A stretch of 64,000 nt of DNA from Mesobaculum littorinae (GTDB taxonomy: Bacteria > Pseudomonadota > Alphaproteobacteria > Rhodobacterales > Rhodobacteraceae): positions 372,001-436,000 of the forward strand of contig NZ_RQXX01000001.1 of the NCBI RefSeq assembly GCF_004011175.1. Direction: 5' to 3'. The position numbers were made by a program, and so were the translations under genes. Below, one piece after another: positions 9,349-20,256 of the stretch; within the stretch, counting starts at the first letter, position 1, and every line of letters begins with the position of its first letter. The notes under the pieces were generated by a model, which was not told the origin of the DNA, did not search any database, and saw only the letters and a program-made list of their open reading frames with translations.

Positions 9349-9810
9349 TCAGAGCTCTTGCACCGCCGCCAAAACCTCGTCGACATGTCCGTCGACCTTC
9401 ACCTTGCGCCAGATCCGGGCGATGGTCCCGTCGGGGGCGATCAGGAAGGTCGCGCGCTCGATCCCCATCGAGGTGCGCCCGTACATGGTCTTTTCGACCC
9501 AGACGCCGTAGCGCTCGGCGACGTCGCCATCGGCATCGGACAGAAGCGTCACGCCCAGCCCGTACTTGTCCCGGAATTTCTCGTGCTTTGCGACGGTATC
9601 CTTGGAGACACCCAGCACCGTGGCACCCGCGGCGGCGAAATTCCCCGCACGGTCTGTAAAGCCGATGGCCTCTTTCGTGCAGCCCGGGGTATCGTCGCGC
9701 GGATAGAAATAAAGGACGACCGGGCGGCCGGCGAAATCGGCCAGCGCCACGGTCTCGCCACCATCGCGCGGCAGGGAGACTTCGGGGGCGGGATCACCTG
9801 TTTCGAGCAT
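9349..9810 (-). CDS. bcp: Bcp/PrxQ-type peroxiredoxin (thioredoxin-dependent peroxidase)
   Basis: A 153-residue thioredoxin-fold peroxidase that reduces H2O2 and organic peroxides in the cytoplasm. The peroxidatic cysteine lies in DDTPGCTKEA near residue 44, and LYFYPRDDTPGCT and the GVWVEK segment are typical of Bcp. The residue five positions after the peroxidatic Cys, where E. coli Bcp has its resolving Cys, is Ile here and no other Cys is present. It should therefore act as a 1-Cys enzyme relying on an external thiol. The gene stands alone, 190 bp before the M23 gene on the same strand. Confidence 0.92.
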   Translation of the reverse strand: MLETGDPAPEVSLPRDGGETVALADFAGRPVVLYFYPRDDTPGCTKEAIGFTDRAGNFAAAGATVLGVSKDTVAKHEKFRDKYGLGVTLLSDADGDVAERYGVWVEKTMYGRTSMGIERATFLIAPDGTIARIWRKVKVDGHVDEVLAAVQEL

Positions 9811-10036
9811 GGGTCTCTTTCCATAACGTGAAGCGGAACGGCTTGGAGTTTAGGTCGCTCCGGGGCACAGGATAGGGGCGCGGGACGGAAAAACCGCAGC
9901 GGGGCGCCCGGCGACGTCGGCCCCGCCGGGCGATCCGGGTCGAGCGGCCGTGGCGCAGGGGCGCCGCTTCGCAGGTGGGCGATCCCCTGCGGGGCAGGCA
10001 GAGGGGTGCAATGGGGTCAGCAAGAAGGACACGTGT

Positions 10037-13000
10037 GTGAGCGACGACGGCGCAACGCGGGCGACCGGGGCGGAGGAAGGGGCAGACCTTCGCAGGGCCG
10101 GGCCGGACCGTGCCGATGCGCTCCCGCTCCAGTCGCCAGGGGCGCGGCGCCGCGGGCGCCGGGGCGGCTGGGCGCGCCTTCTGGGGCTTTGGAGCCTGCT
10201 GATCCTTCTGATCCTTGCAATCCTCCTTGGGATCGCCGCGCTGGCCCTGATCGACCGGCGCCTGACGCTGCCCGATTTCGTCACCGACCGGATCGAGGCG
10301 CGGGTGAACGCGGGGCTGGCCGGCCCCGAGGTCGCGATCGGGCGGATCGAGGTCTATGTCGACCGCGGCGGCGTGCCCCGGGTGGCGCTGCGCGACGCGA
10401 TCCTGCGCGATGCGGGCGGGGCGCAACTGGCCGATCTGTCCGAGATCGGCGCGACGCTGTCGGGCCGGGCCTTGCTGTCGGGCGACGTGCAGCTGCGCCG
10501 CCTGCGGATCGCCGGGGCCCATGCCACGCTGCGACGTACCGCGGACGGGCAGTTCCTGCTGTCCCTCGGCGGCGGCGGGCAAAGCTTCAACGGCCTCGGC
10601 CCGCTGCTCGACGGGGTCGATGCGGCCTTTGCCCAGCCGCTGCTGGCGGCGCTCGACCGTATCAGCGCCACCGACCTCGCCGTCACGCTGGAGGACGCGC
10701 GCACCGCGCGGGTGTGGCAGATCTCGGGTGACATGCAGGTGCGCCGCGGGGCCGAGGGCCTGACGATCACGCTTGAGGCGGCGCTGTTCAACGGCACCGA
10801 CGACGCGGCCGAGGCGGGGCTGGTGGTTCTGACCTCCGCCGCCAGCGGCGCGGCCCAGATCGCGGCGCGTGTCGACGACGTTCCCGCCCGCGACATCGCG
10901 CTGCAATCCCCCGCGCTGGCGTTTCTCGAGGTGCTCGACGCCCCGATTTCGGCCCGCTTCCGCACCGATATCGGCGAAGATGCCGCGACGGATGCGTTTC
11001 ACGGCGCGCTGACCATCGGCGCGGGCGCCCTACGCCCCACCGCGGGGGCCGAGCCGGTGCCCTTCGACAGCGCCTATACTGCCTTCGACTTCGATCCCGC
11101 CCGCGACCGCCTGACCCTTCAGGATCTGAGCGTGACCTCGCAGATGGCCGCCTTCACCGCCACCGGGCACGCGGACCTGGGCGAAACCGGTGCCGATGGA
11201 TGGCCCGCGGCGCTGGTGGCGCAACTGTCGCTGGGGCCCGCGCGGGCGCGGATCGACGAAATCTTCGGTCAGCCCGTGGCCTTTGCCGGTGGCGCCGCCG
11301 ACCTGCGCGTGCGCCGGGCGCCGTTCTCGGTCGAGATCGGGCAGCTGGTGCTGCGCGACGACGCGGGCCGCGACCTGCGCGCCCGCGGGCGCATCACCGC
11401 GCAGGACGACGGGTGGGAGGCGGCGATCGATGCCACCGCCGCCGCGATGCCGGTCGAGCGGGTGACCGCGCTCTGGCCCGTGCCACTCGCCTCGAAGACG
11501 CGGCAGTGGCTGACCGAGCGGATCACCGCCGGCACGGTAGAGGACGTCGATGCCGCGGTGCGCCTGTCGCCCGGAGGCACGCGGCGCATGGCGCTGGATT
11601 TCGGGTTCCGCGACGCCGCGGTGCGCTACATGCCCGACATGCCGCCACTGACCGGCGGGGCGGGCTATGTCACCATCGCCGAGGATCGCTTTACCCTCGT
11701 GCTGGACGAGGGGGAGGTCGCGCCCGAAACCGGCGGCGTCGTGCAGATGGGCGGGTCGGTCATGGTGATACCGGACATGCGCGAAAAGCCCGCGCTGGGT
11801 GAGTTCACGCTGACCCCCGAGGGCGACCTGACCGCGATGCTCGAGATCCTCGATCGCAAGCCCATCGACCTTTTCAAGTCAGGACCGCCGCCCGATCTGG
11901 GTCACGGCCGGGTCGCGGCCGAGGTCGCCTTTTCAACCCGTATGAAGAAAGGCGTCCGTCCCGAGGAGGTGACATGGCAGGCGCAGGGCGAGATCACCGG
12001 CTTCACCTCGGACACGCTGGTCGACGGTCGGCGGATCGAGGCGCCGCGCGCCACCCTCTCGGCAGACCGGCAGATGGTGAGCGTCGCCGGGGCCGGGACG
12101 CTGGAGGGCGTTCCGCTCGACATCAGGTGGCAGCGCGCTGTCGAGGGCAATACCGCCGGCGCCAGCACGGTCACGGGGCAGGTCGAGCTCTCCGCCGACA
12201 GCGCGTCGCGGCTGGGTATCGCGTTGCCGCAGGGGCTGATCCGGGGCCGTGGCACCGGGCAGATCCGGGTGGATCTTGCAAAGGACACGGCGCCGAGCCT
12301 GCGCCTGACCTCGGACCTGGCGGGCGTCGGGCTGGGGCTCGACGCGCTCGGCTGGGCCAAGTCGCCCGGCGCGGCGGGCGCGCTGTCGGTCGAGGCGACG
12401 CTGGGCGCCACGCCCAGTGTCGAGAGGCTCGAGGTGTCGGGCGGCGGCCTGCGGGCCACGGGCGGCGTCACGCTGCGGCCGGGCGGCGGGCTGGAGGCCG
12501 CGCGGTTCGACCGCGTGGTGATCGGCGACTGGCTGGATGCGCCGGTGACCCTGCAGGGCCGCGGCGCGGGTGTGCCGCCCGCCATCGCCGTGCGCGGCGG
12601 CCGCTTCGACCTGCGCGCCGCGCCGTTCGGTGACAGCAATGGCGGCGGGGCCAGGGGGGGAAGCTCCCAAAATGATGGCGGACGGGGTCCGGTCGACCTT
12701 GCGCTCGACCGGGCGCAGATCACCGGTGGCATCGCGCTGACGCAGGTGCGCGGGCGCATCGCCGAAGGGCAGGCGCTAAGCGGCGTGCTGGACGGGCGGC
12801 TGAACGGCGGCGTGCCGGTGCGCGCCACGCTTGCGGGGGCGGCGGGCGGCGTCTCGGTCCGCGTCGAATCGCCCGACGCGGGCGGAGCGGTGCGTGACGC
12901 GGGGTTCCTGCAGAACCTGCGCGGCGGGCGGCTCGACCTGATGCTGAACCCCGCGGGGGCGCCGGGCAGCTTCGACGGCACGCTCAAGGTCACCGACACC

Positions 13001-13435
13001 CGGCTGGTCAACGCGCCGACCGCGGCCGAGATCATCTCGGCCATATCCGTGGTCGGCCTGATCGAGCAGCTTGAGGGGCAGGGCATCGTCTTCGACGAGG
13101 TCACGGCCGAGTTCCGCCTCAGCCCCGACCGCCTGACCCTTTACCGGTCGAGCGCGGTCGGCGCGTCGCTTGGCATCTCGCTCGACGGGGTCTATGACCT
13201 CGCCTCCAAGCGGCTGAACATGCAGGGCGTCGTGTCCCCCATCTACCTCATCAACCGGATCGGATCGGTCCTGACGCGGCGGGGCGAGGGACTTCTGGGC
13301 GTGAACTTCAAGGTCTACGGCCCTGCCTCGGGTCCCGGCGTTTCGGTCAATCCGCTGTCGCTTTTCACCCCGGGGATGTTCCGCGAGATATTCCGCAGGC
13401 CCGCCCCCCAGCGCCCGGAGACCATGACGCAGTGA
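10037..13435 (+). CDS. YhdP/AsmA-like DUF3971 envelope protein
   Basis: A 1132-residue protein. After a basic, disordered N-terminus (about 50 residues) there is one strong membrane helix ([19 protein letters not shown]), then more than 1000 residues of beta-rich sequence. The N-terminal half resembles DUF3971 and the last 250 residues resemble the AsmA-like C-terminal domain ([19 protein letters not shown], then [17 protein letters not shown]). By family it is an inner-membrane-anchored bridge-like protein spanning the periplasm and involved in lipid transport to the outer membrane. GTG 10037 was chosen because AAGAAGGA lies just upstream; the frame is open to 9950. The stop overlaps the GTG of queA (GTGA). 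Confidence 0.88.
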   Translation: MSDDGATRATGAEEGADLRRAGPDRADALPLQSPGARRRGRRGGWARLLGLWSLLILLILAILLGIAALALIDRRLTLPDFVTDRIEARVNAGLAGPEVAIGRIEVYVDRGGVPRVALRDAILRDAGGAQLADLSEIGATLSGRALLSGDVQLRRLRIAGAHATLRRTADGQFLLSLGGGGQSFNGLGPLLDGVDAAFAQPLLAALDRISATDLAVTLEDARTARVWQISGDMQVRRGAEGLTITLEAALFNGTDDAAEAGLVVLTSAASGAAQIAARVDDVPARDIALQSPALAFLEVLDAPISARFRTDIGEDAATDAFHGALTIGAGALRPTAGAEPVPFDSAYTAFDFDPARDRLTLQDLSVTSQMAAFTATGHADLGETGADGWPAALVAQLSLGPARARIDEIFGQPVAFAGGAADLRVRRAPFSVEIGQLVLRDDAGRDLRARGRITAQDDGWEAAIDATAAAMPVERVTALWPVPLASKTRQWLTERITAGTVEDVDAAVRLSPGGTRRMALDFGFRDAAVRYMPDMPPLTGGAGYVTIAEDRFTLVLDEGEVAPETGGVVQMGGSVMVIPDMREKPALGEFTLTPEGDLTAMLEILDRKPIDLFKSGPPPDLGHGRVAAEVAFSTRMKKGVRPEEVTWQAQGEITGFTSDTLVDGRRIEAPRATLSADRQMVSVAGAGTLEGVPLDIRWQRAVEGNTAGASTVTGQVELSADSASRLGIALPQGLIRGRGTGQIRVDLAKDTAPSLRLTSDLAGVGLGLDALGWAKSPGAAGALSVEATLGATPSVERLEVSGGGLRATGGVTLRPGGGLEAARFDRVVIGDWLDAPVTLQGRGAGVPPAIAVRGGRFDLRAAPFGDSNGGGARGGSSQNDGGRGPVDLALDRAQITGGIALTQVRGRIAEGQALSGVLDGRLNGGVPVRATLAGAAGGVSVRVESPDAGGAVRDAGFLQNLRGGRLDLMLNPAGAPGSFDGTLKVTDTRLVNAPTAAEIISAISVVGLIEQLEGQGIVFDEVTAEFRLSPDRLTLYRSSAVGASLGISLDGVYDLASKRLNMQGVVSPIYLINRIGSVLTRRGEGLLGVNFKVYGPASGPGVSVNPLSLFTPGMFREIFRRPAPQRPETMTQ

Positions 13436-14499
13436 AGCTTTCCGAATTCGATTTCGACCTGCCCGAGACGCTGATCGCCACACGGCCCGCGCGGCCGCGC
13501 AGCTCGGCCCGGCTGCTGGTCGCCGACGGGCCGCGCACGCAGGACGCGCGGGTGGGCGATCTGCCCGACTGGCTGCGCCCCGGCGACAGGCTGGTACTGA
13601 ACGACACCCGCGTCATCCCCGCGCGCCTGTCGGGCATCCGCCGCCGCAGCGGCGAGGCGGGCGAGACGGAGGCGCGCATCGAGGTCACCCTGCTCGAACC
13701 CCTGGCCGAGGGCTGGCGCGCCCTGCTGAAACCCCTGAAGAAGGTGCGCGACGGCGAGGTCATCACCTTTCGCGGGGGGCTGAGCGCCCGCGTGGCATCG
13801 CGCGCCGAGGGCACGGCGACGCTGGTCTTCGACCGCGGCGGCGCGGATTTCGACGCCGCGCTGGACGCGGCGGGCGACATGCCTCTGCCGCCCTACATCG
13901 CCGGGCGGCGCGCCGCCGACGCCGCCGACCGCGAGGATTACCAGACCGTCTGGGCCCGGCACGCGGGCGCGGTGGCCGCCCCGACCGCGTCGCTGCATTT
14001 CGACGCCCCGCTGCTTGACCGGATCCGCGCGCGGGGCGTCGCGATCACCTATGTCACGCTGCACGTGGGGGCGGGCACTTTTCTGCCGGTGAAGGTCGAG
14101 GACATCGCCGATCACAAGATGCATGCCGAGCGGGGCGAGGTCACGCAGGCCGCGGCCGACGATATCAACGCCACCAAGGCCGCGGGCGGGCGGATCATCC
14201 CCGTGGGGACCACCGCGCTGCGCCTGATCGAAAGCGCGGCCGCGGGCCACGGTCGGATCGCGCCGTGGCAGGGCGACACCGACATCTTCATCACGCCGGG
14301 CTTCCGCTTTGCGTTGACCGACGCGCTGATGACGAATTTCCACCTGCCGAAATCGACGCTGATGATGCTGGTCTCGGCCCTGATGGGCGCCGAGCGCATC
14401 CGCGAGATCTATGCCCACGCGATTTGCGAAGAATACCGTTTCTTCTCTTACGGCGACGCCTCTCTTCTGATACCCGCCGCGACAGGCGACCGGGGCTAG
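13432..14499 (+). CDS. queA: S-adenosylmethionine:tRNA ribosyltransferase-isomerase
   Basis: A 355-residue enzyme that transfers and isomerises the ribosyl part of SAM onto preQ1-modified tRNA to make epoxyqueuosine. QueA hallmarks are visible: [13 protein letters not shown] at the N-terminus, [26 protein letters not shown], and the C-terminal [17 protein letters not shown]. Length is typical. The GTG start overlaps the stop of the AsmA-like gene, so expression is coupled to an unrelated envelope gene. The rest of the pathway (queCDEF) lies at 42.7-45 kb. Confidence 0.97.
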   Translation: MKLSEFDFDLPETLIATRPARPRSSARLLVADGPRTQDARVGDLPDWLRPGDRLVLNDTRVIPARLSGIRRRSGEAGETEARIEVTLLEPLAEGWRALLKPLKKVRDGEVITFRGGLSARVASRAEGTATLVFDRGGADFDAALDAAGDMPLPPYIAGRRAADAADREDYQTVWARHAGAVAAPTASLHFDAPLLDRIRARGVAITYVTLHVGAGTFLPVKVEDIADHKMHAERGEVTQAAADDINATKAAGGRIIPVGTTALRLIESAAAGHGRIAPWQGDTDIFITPGFRFALTDALMTNFHLPKSTLMMLVSALMGAERIREIYAHAICEEYRFFSYGDASLLIPAATGDRG

Positions 14500-14575
14500 G
14501 CCCCGCACCGCGCCGCCGTGGTCGGGCCCAGGCCCGGGCGCGGCGCGTGGCTTTGGCAAGACAGGCGGGTACGGC

Positions 14576-15862
14576 ATGATTCAGGTTCTCAGAAGCGCTT
14601 GGCCGCTGTTGCTGGGCATCGGGCTCTTGATGGTGGGCAACGGCCTGCAGGGCACGCTTCTGGGCGTGCGCGGCGGCATCGAGGGCTTTGCGACCTGGGA
14701 GATGTCGATCGTGATGTCGGCCTACTTCCTGGGCTTTCTGGGCGGATCGCGGCTGACGCCGGAGCTGATCCGCCGGGTGGGGCACGTGCGGGTCTTCGCC
14801 GCGCTGGGGTCGTTCATCTCTGCGGTGCTTATCCTCTATCCCACGATTACCGAGGCCTGGGCCTGGGCGCTGCTGCGCGTGATCATCGGGTTCTGCTTCT
14901 CGGGCGTCTACGTCACCGCCGAAAGCTGGCTGAACAACGCCGCCACCAACGAAAACCGCGGGCAGGCGCTGTCGCTCTACATGATCGTCCAGATGGCGGG
15001 CGTGGTGACGGCGCAGGGCATCCTGGTGCTGGGCGACCCCTCGGGCTTCATCCTGTTCATCGTGCCGTCGGTGCTGGTGTCGATCTCCTTCGCTCCGATC
15101 CTTCTGTCGGTGAACCCGACGCCCGCCTTCGGGACCACGAAACCGATGAGCCTGATCCAGCTCTACCGATATTCGCCGCTGGGCGTGGTGGGGATGACCC
15201 TGATGGGCGGCGTGTTCTCGGCGCAGTTCGGCATGGCGTCGGTCTATGCCACGCAGATCGGGCTGTCGGTGGGCGAAATCTCGCTCTTCATCTCGCTGAT
15301 GTATATCGGCGGCCTGTCGTTCCAGTATCCCATCGGCTGGCTGTCGGACCGCTTCGATCGCCGGATGCTGGTGATGTATGCCGCCGTCATCGGCGGGATC
15401 GCGGCGGTGCTGGGCACCGTGCTGGGGCATTATTTCGGGGTGCTGCTGCTGGTGGCGTTCCTGGTGGGGGGCATGTCCAACCCGCTCTATTCCCTGCTTA
15501 TCGCCTACACCAACGACTATCTCGAGCATGACGACATGGCCGCGGCGTCGGGCGGGCTGATGTTCGTCAACGGGCTGGGGGCCATCATCGGTCCCATCGT
15601 CACCGGCTGGATGATGGGCGCCATCGGGCCGCGCGGGTTCTGGTTGTTCATCGCCGTGCTGATGGGCGCCACCAGTCTTTACGCGCTCTACCGCATGACC
15701 CAGCGGGCCGCGCCCTCGTCCGACGAGACGGATCGCTACGTGCCGGTTCTGCCGACCTCCAGCCCCGTCGCGCTGAGTGTGGCGCAGGAATGGGCCGTCG
15801 AAAGCGCCGAGACGGCGGAAAGTGCCGACGAGCAACACAACGCCGCGTCTTCGGCCGCCTGA
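14576..15862 (+). CDS. Major facilitator superfamily transporter (YcaD-like)
   Basis: A 428-residue inner-membrane protein with 12 predicted helices. The A-loop between helices 2 and 3 includes GFLGGSRLTPELIRRVGHVRVF, and helix 8-9 has the matching YPIGWLSDRFDRRMLV. The sequence style matches the YcaD/UMF group of MFS carriers common in Rhodobacteraceae. The C-terminal 55 residues are a polar, probably cytoplasmic tail. The substrate is unknown. It follows queA by 76 bp. Confidence 0.85.
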   Translation: MIQVLRSAWPLLLGIGLLMVGNGLQGTLLGVRGGIEGFATWEMSIVMSAYFLGFLGGSRLTPELIRRVGHVRVFAALGSFISAVLILYPTITEAWAWALLRVIIGFCFSGVYVTAESWLNNAATNENRGQALSLYMIVQMAGVVTAQGILVLGDPSGFILFIVPSVLVSISFAPILLSVNPTPAFGTTKPMSLIQLYRYSPLGVVGMTLMGGVFSAQFGMASVYATQIGLSVGEISLFISLMYIGGLSFQYPIGWLSDRFDRRMLVMYAAVIGGIAAVLGTVLGHYFGVLLLVAFLVGGMSNPLYSLLIAYTNDYLEHDDMAAASGGLMFVNGLGAIIGPIVTGWMMGAIGPRGFWLFIAVLMGATSLYALYRMTQRAAPSSDETDRYVPVLPTSSPVALSVAQEWAVESAETAESADEQHNAASSAA

Positions 15863-15929
15863 GGGTTGCGGGAGCCCGGGAAACTTGCCACCGTCGCCCG
15901 AACCGGAACGCGCACAGGGAGCGACGGCG

Positions 15930-16511
15930 ATGACGGTAAAGCCCGAGGAGGTGTTGTCCTTCTGGCTCGACGAGGTCGAGCAGAAGGACTGGTACGTGCA
16001 GAACGACGCGCTGGACGCCACCATCCGCGACAGGTTCGACGCGGCATGGTCCAAGGCGGGCGAGGGCGGGTATTCGCTGTGGCTGACCTATGCCTCGGGC
16101 ACGCTGGCCTACATCATCCTGACCGACCAGTTCCCGCGCAACATGTTCCGCGGTGACGCCCGCGCCTTTTCGACCGACATCGCCGCGCTGGCGGCGTCGA
16201 AGATGGCGATCGCCCGCGGCTGGGACATGGAGATCGACGAACCGGCGCGCCAGTTCTTCTACCTGCCGCTCATGCATTCCGAAAGCCTGTGCGACCAGGA
16301 CCGCTGCGTGCGGCTGATGGCCACGCGGATGCCGCAGACCGGGGCCGAGAACCTGCGCCATGCCAAGGCGCACCGCGAGATCATCCGCCGCTTCGGCCGC
16401 TTTCCCTATCGCAACGACGCGCTGGGTCGCCACACGCCCGAGGCCGAGCGTGCGTTCCTGGCCGATGGCGGCTACGCGAAGGTTCTGAACGGGCTGCCCG
16501 AGGCCGCCTGA
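15930..16511 (+). CDS. DUF924 family protein
   Basis: A 193-residue soluble protein of the DUF924 (YPO3..-like, TPR-fold) family. The family pattern is clear: VLSFWLDE near the N-terminus, LILTDQFPRNMFRG in the middle, YLPLMHSES, and HRxIIxRFGRFPYRN toward the C-terminus. No enzymatic function is established for the family. ATG 15930 was chosen because the family N-terminus starts there and AGGGA lies upstream. It starts 67 bp after the MFS gene and may be cotranscribed with it. Confidence 0.9.
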   Translation: MTVKPEEVLSFWLDEVEQKDWYVQNDALDATIRDRFDAAWSKAGEGGYSLWLTYASGTLAYIILTDQFPRNMFRGDARAFSTDIAALAASKMAIARGWDMEIDEPARQFFYLPLMHSESLCDQDRCVRLMATRMPQTGAENLRHAKAHREIIRRFGRFPYRNDALGRHTPEAERAFLADGGYAKVLNGLPEAA

Positions 16512-16639
16512 GCGACAGGCCGGCCCGGCAGCTTTCCCGGCATCCGCGGCAGGCCCCGTGACCGGGCGTGCGCGGGCGGCCTGCCGCCGGTTCTGCCCGG
16601 TTTTCCTGCCGCGCGACTTTCGTCCTGCGAGGATTCGTC

Positions 16640-16668
16640 TTGCAAGGGCAGGGGGCGCCTCATAGAAG
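16640..16668 (+). promoter_or_regulatory. Candidate sigma-70 promoter for tig
   Basis: TTGCAA at 16640-16645 and TAGAAG at 16663-16668 are separated by 17 bp, each matching four of six consensus bases. The position is about 100 bp before the tig start. Confidence 0.35.
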
Positions 16669-16683
16669 GACGCCTGATTTATC

Positions 16684-16703
16684 GACCGCCGCGTGACGCG
16701 GCG
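16684..16703. repeat. Palindrome copy 1 (CGCCGCG-TGA-CGCGGCG)
   Basis: A perfect 7-bp stem with a TGA loop in the tig leader. The 20 bases at 16684-16703 are identical to 22941-22960, where the stem is longer (10 bp). Here it sits between the candidate promoter and the tig start, so it would be transcribed as a leader hairpin. Confidence 0.5.
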
Positions 16704-16765
16704 CGAACCCGTTTTGACACCCGTATCCCCGCCCGCGCGGGGAGACCAGACACGAAGGACGCCCC

Positions 16766-18097
16766 ATGCAGGTGAACGAGACCCTGAACGACGGTCTGAA
16801 GCGCGGCTACCACATCACAGTGACCGCCGACGAGCTCGACGCCAAGGTCAACGAGAAGCTCGTCGAGGCCCAGCCCACGATCGAGATGAAGGGATTCCGC
16901 AAGGGCAAGGTGCCGATGTCGCTGCTGAAAAAGCAGTTCGGCCAGCGTCTTCTGGGCGAGGTCATGCAGGAATCCGTCGACGGTGCGATGAACGAGCACT
17001 TCGAGAAGACCGGCGACCGTCCCGCGATGCAGCCCGAGGTCAAGATGACCAACGAGGACTGGAAGGAAGGCGACGACGTCGAGGTCGACCTGAACTACGA
17101 GGCGCTGCCCGACGTGCCCGAGTTCGACGCCTCCGAGATCACGCTGGAAAAGCTGGTCGTCACGCCTGAGGAGTCGGCCGTTGACGAAGCGCTCGGCAAC
17201 CTCGCCGAAAGCGCGCAGAACTTCGAGGACCGCGAAGAGGGCGCCGCCGCCGAGGATGGCGACCAGGTGGTCATCGACTTCTCGGGCTCGATCGACGGCG
17301 AGGTCTTCGAGGGCGGCACGGCCGAGGATTACCCGCTGACGCTGGGCTCGAACGCGTTCATCCCGGGCTTCGAAGAGCAGCTGTCGGGCGTCAAGGCCGG
17401 GGACGAGAAGGACGTGACCGTCTCCTTCCCCGAGGACTACAACGCCGCCCACCTCGCCGGGAAAGAGGCCGTCTTCGCCACCAAGGTCAAAGCGGTGAAG
17501 AAGCCCGTCGCCGCCAGCATCGACGACGAGCTGGCCAAGCGCTACGGCGCCGAGGATCTCGAGGCGCTCAAGGGCCAGATCCGCGACCGTCTCGCCGCCG
17601 AGTACCAGGGCGCCGCGCGCCAGGTGATGAAGCGCAAGCTGCTCGACGCGCTGGATGAAAAGGTCCGTTTCGACCTGCCGCCCAGCCTGGTCGACGCCGA
17701 GGCCAAGCAGATCGCGCATCAGCTCTGGCACGAAGAGCACCCCGAGGTGCAGGGCCACGATCACGACAAGATCGAGCCGACGGACGAGCACATGAAGCTG
17801 GCCGAACGCCGCGTGCGTCTGGGCCTTCTGCTGGCTGAACTGGGCCGCAAGAACGAGATCCAGGTGACCGACGCCGAGATGACGCAGGCCGTCATGAACC
17901 AGGCGCGCCAGTATCCCGGCCAGGAGCGCCAGTTCTTCGAGTTCGTGCAGCAGAACCCGCAGATGCGCCAGCAGCTTCAGGCGCCGATCTTCGAGGACAA
18001 GGTCGTCGATTACATCTTCGAGCTTGCCAAGGTCGAGGAAAAGCCCGCGTCGAAGGACGAACTGGAAAAGGCCGTGGAGTCGCTCGAAGAAGAGTGA
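16766..18097 (+). CDS. tig: Trigger factor (ribosome-associated prolyl isomerase/chaperone)
   Basis: A 443-residue chaperone binding nascent chains at the ribosome exit tunnel. The ribosome-binding signature GFRKGKVP is near residue 44. The FKBP-type PPIase domain lies at about 155-245 ([22 protein letters not shown], then [20 protein letters not shown]), followed by the helical C-terminal substrate-binding domain ending in an acidic tail. ATG 16766 is preceded by GAAGGACG. It is followed by a strong terminator, so it is monocistronic; the usual clpP-clpX neighbours are absent. Confidence 0.98.
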   Translation: MQVNETLNDGLKRGYHITVTADELDAKVNEKLVEAQPTIEMKGFRKGKVPMSLLKKQFGQRLLGEVMQESVDGAMNEHFEKTGDRPAMQPEVKMTNEDWKEGDDVEVDLNYEALPDVPEFDASEITLEKLVVTPEESAVDEALGNLAESAQNFEDREEGAAAEDGDQVVIDFSGSIDGEVFEGGTAEDYPLTLGSNAFIPGFEEQLSGVKAGDEKDVTVSFPEDYNAAHLAGKEAVFATKVKAVKKPVAASIDDELAKRYGAEDLEALKGQIRDRLAAEYQGAARQVMKRKLLDALDEKVRFDLPPSLVDAEAKQIAHQLWHEEHPEVQGHDHDKIEPTDEHMKLAERRVRLGLLLAELGRKNEIQVTDAEMTQAVMNQARQYPGQERQFFEFVQQNPQMRQQLQAPIFEDKVVDYIFELAKVEEKPASKDELEKAVESLEEE

Positions 18098-18121
18098 TCC
18101 GCGCCACTGCGTTACTGATCA

Positions 18122-18152
18122 GGGCCGCTCTCCTTCCGGAGGGCGGCCTTTT
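18122..18152 (+). terminator. Intrinsic terminator of tig
   Basis: GGCCGCTCTCC-TTCC-GGAGGGCGGCC forms an 11-bp stem (one G-T pair) followed by TTTT, about 25 bases after the tig stop. Confidence 0.85.
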
Positions 18153-18272
18153 CCGTGCGCGGTGGGGGCGGACGCCGTTCCGGCGCAGGCAGGTCCGCGG
18201 CCCGGTCGCGGCCGGGTGTCGGGCGGGTCGCGGACTGGACGTGGGGGCGGGCCTGCCGGCGCCGGGCTGCCG

Positions 18273-19196
18273 TCAGAGGCCGTCGCAGAAGGCGGCAAAG
18301 CCTTCGGTGTCGGCGTAGCTGGTCTGCGTGCCGCGGCCGGTGATCGAATGGGCGGCGTAGCGCGCGGCGCGGGTCAGCGCCTCTTCCGCCGGCACGCCTG
18401 CGGTCAGGAACCGGGCAAAGCTGCCGATGAAGGCGTCGCCCGCGCCGGTGGTGTCGACCGGGGTCACCGGCACCGGCGGGATCTCGGCCACGCGGTCGGC
18501 CGTCACCATCCGCGCGCCGCGCCCGCCCAGCGTGACCACGACGTTGCGGATGCCGCGCGCGATCAGGCTGCGCGCCGCCGCCACGACCTCGTCGTCGGTG
18601 CCGGTAGGCAGGTCCGACAGTAGCGCCAGTTCACTTTCGTTGGGGCAGAACCAGTCCAGCCCCTCCAGCCGCGCGATGTCCAGGTCGCGGTCGGCGGGGG
18701 CGGGGTTCAGCACCGTCGTCACGCCGTGCCGCGCGCCGAAGGCCACCGCGTGATAAACCGTCTCAAGCGGCACCTCGAGTTGCAGCAGGATCGCGTCGGC
18801 GGCCCTCAGCGTGTCCTCGGCCGCGTCGATGTCGTCAGGCGACAGGTCGGCATTGGCGCCCTTGACGATCAGGATGGCGTTTTCGCCGTCCCGCTCGACG
18901 AAGATCGGCGCCACGCCCGACGCCTTGCCCGCGACCTGCCGCACATGGGTGACGTTTACGCCGTACCCAGCGAGGTTGTCGCGCACCTGGGGGCCGAACA
19001 TGTCGTCGCCGACGCAGGTGATCATCGCGACCTCTGCGCCCAGCCGCGCGGCGGCGACGGCCTGGTTGGCGCCCTTGCCGCCGAACCCCATGGCGAAGTC
19101 CGGTGCCTCGACCGTTTCGCCGCGTTCGGGCATCCGGTCGACATAAGTCACGAGGTCGACCATGTTCGAGCCAACGACCGCAATCCGATCCGCCAT
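18273..19196 (-). CDS. rbsK: Ribokinase (PfkB family)
   Basis: A 307-residue sugar kinase that phosphorylates ribose to ribose 5-phosphate. The PfkB signatures are present: GGKGANQAVAAARLGA near residue 40 and DTTGAGDAFIGSFA near residue 250, the latter carrying the catalytic Asp. The start VGSNMVDL and the acidic NESE motif fit ribokinase best. No ribose transporter genes are adjacent, so a related sugar or nucleoside-derived substrate is possible. It is convergent with tig and separated from it by a terminator. Confidence 0.85.
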   Translation of the reverse strand: MADRIAVVGSNMVDLVTYVDRMPERGETVEAPDFAMGFGGKGANQAVAAARLGAEVAMITCVGDDMFGPQVRDNLAGYGVNVTHVRQVAGKASGVAPIFVERDGENAILIVKGANADLSPDDIDAAEDTLRAADAILLQLEVPLETVYHAVAFGARHGVTTVLNPAPADRDLDIARLEGLDWFCPNESELALLSDLPTGTDDEVVAAARSLIARGIRNVVVTLGGRGARMVTADRVAEIPPVPVTPVDTTGAGDAFIGSFARFLTAGVPAEEALTRAARYAAHSITGRGTQTSYADTEGFAAFCDGL

Positions 19197-19455
19197 CCGT
19201 ATCTCCGTTCATCGTTGCGACACTGCCGCGGACCCCTCTGGCCCGGCGCCGTGCCCCTCGATGCCACAGCCCGCGCGTCCGGTGAAGTCCTGCCGCCACA
19301 TCGCCGCCCCGGCGCAGACCATCCGCCGCAGGGGGGGGGCGCGCGAAAGCTCGTCGGATGACGTTCCTTGCCGCCGCGCAGACCTGCGTCCCGTCTGCGA
19401 CCTGCGGACCGCCATGTCGCGGTGCGGCTTCGGGCCGGTCGCTCGGACGACCCTG

Positions 19456-20214
19456 TCAGGGCAGGAGCCGGCGCAACCCCTCCTGCACCTTGAGAAGCGC
19501 CGGCAGGTAGGCGGGCACCAGCTCGGCGACGTCGTCCTGCACCGCGGCCACCCCGGTGTTGAGCGCGGCCACCACGCGCCCGCGCGCGGACCAGAGAGGC
19601 ACGGCGATCGACCGAAGGCCCATCTCGACCTCCTGATCGATAAGCGCGTAGCCTTGCGCCCGGGTAAGCGCGAGCCGCTCCATGATCTCGTCCGGCGCGG
19701 TCAGGCTGCGGGCGGTGCGCGGGCTCAGGTCCGACCGGTCGACCAGCGCCCGCGCCTCGGCCTCGGGCAGGGCCGCAAGCAGCACCCGTCCCATCGAGGT
19801 CGCGACCGCGGGCAGGCGCGATCCGGGCATCAGTCCGATCGACATCACCCGGGTCTGCGCGGCGCGGGCGACATAAACGATCTCGGTCTCGTCGAGGATG
19901 CTGACCGAGGTCGACTGCCCGATCTGTTGCGAGAGCTGGTCGAGCCAGGGCTGCACGATCCGCGCCAGGGGCAGCGCCGCCAAGGCCCCCATGCCCAGCC
20001 GCATCACCCGCGGCGTCAGCGTGAAATGCTTGCCGTCGAACTCGGCATACCCCTCGTGGTGCAGGGTCAGCAGGCACCGCCGGGCGGTGGCCCGGTCAAG
20101 CCCCGTCGCCGCCGCCACGTCGGCGATCGAGCGGCGCGGCGTGTCGGGGCCAAAGGCCTCGATCACCCGCAATCCCTTGGCCAGCGAGGCCACCAGATCC
20201 GTCTTGTTCACCAT
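19456..20214 (-). CDS. IclR-family regulator of the adjacent pcaIJF genes
   Basis: A 252-residue regulator with an N-terminal winged helix (about residues 8-65, VASLAKGLRVIEAF and ATGLDRATARRCLLTL) and a C-terminal effector domain with the IclR ending YPALLKVQ-like. It most resembles the PcaR/PcaU/PobR branch that senses aromatic-pathway intermediates. It is divergent from pcaI across a 111-bp gap that holds a perfect palindrome. I chose ATG 20214: an upstream in-frame ATG at 20253 would put that palindrome inside the coding region. Confidence 0.88.
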   Translation of the reverse strand: MVNKTDLVASLAKGLRVIEAFGPDTPRRSIADVAAATGLDRATARRCLLTLHHEGYAEFDGKHFTLTPRVMRLGMGALAALPLARIVQPWLDQLSQQIGQSTSVSILDETEIVYVARAAQTRVMSIGLMPGSRLPAVATSMGRVLLAALPEAEARALVDRSDLSPRTARSLTAPDEIMERLALTRAQGYALIDQEVEMGLRSIAVPLWSARGRVVAALNTGVAAVQDDVAELVPAYLPALLKVQEGLRRLLP

Positions 20215-20229
20215 GCGCCCGGGAATGTG

Positions 20230-20256
20230 CGCATGTTGAACAAATGTCAACATGCG
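20230..20256. promoter_or_regulatory. Palindromic operator between the IclR gene and pcaI
   Basis: CGCATGTTGA at 20230-20239 and TCAACATGCG at 20247-20256 are perfect 10-bp inverted repeats separated by ACAAATG. The position, 15 bp before the regulator start and 70 bp before pcaI, suits a site controlling both directions. Its ligand response is unknown. Confidence 0.7.

Noticed and set aside
9794-11002. 402-codon minus-strand frame opposite the start of the AsmA-like gene
   Set aside because: No start signal or domain; the plus-strand gene has a membrane helix and the family C-terminus.
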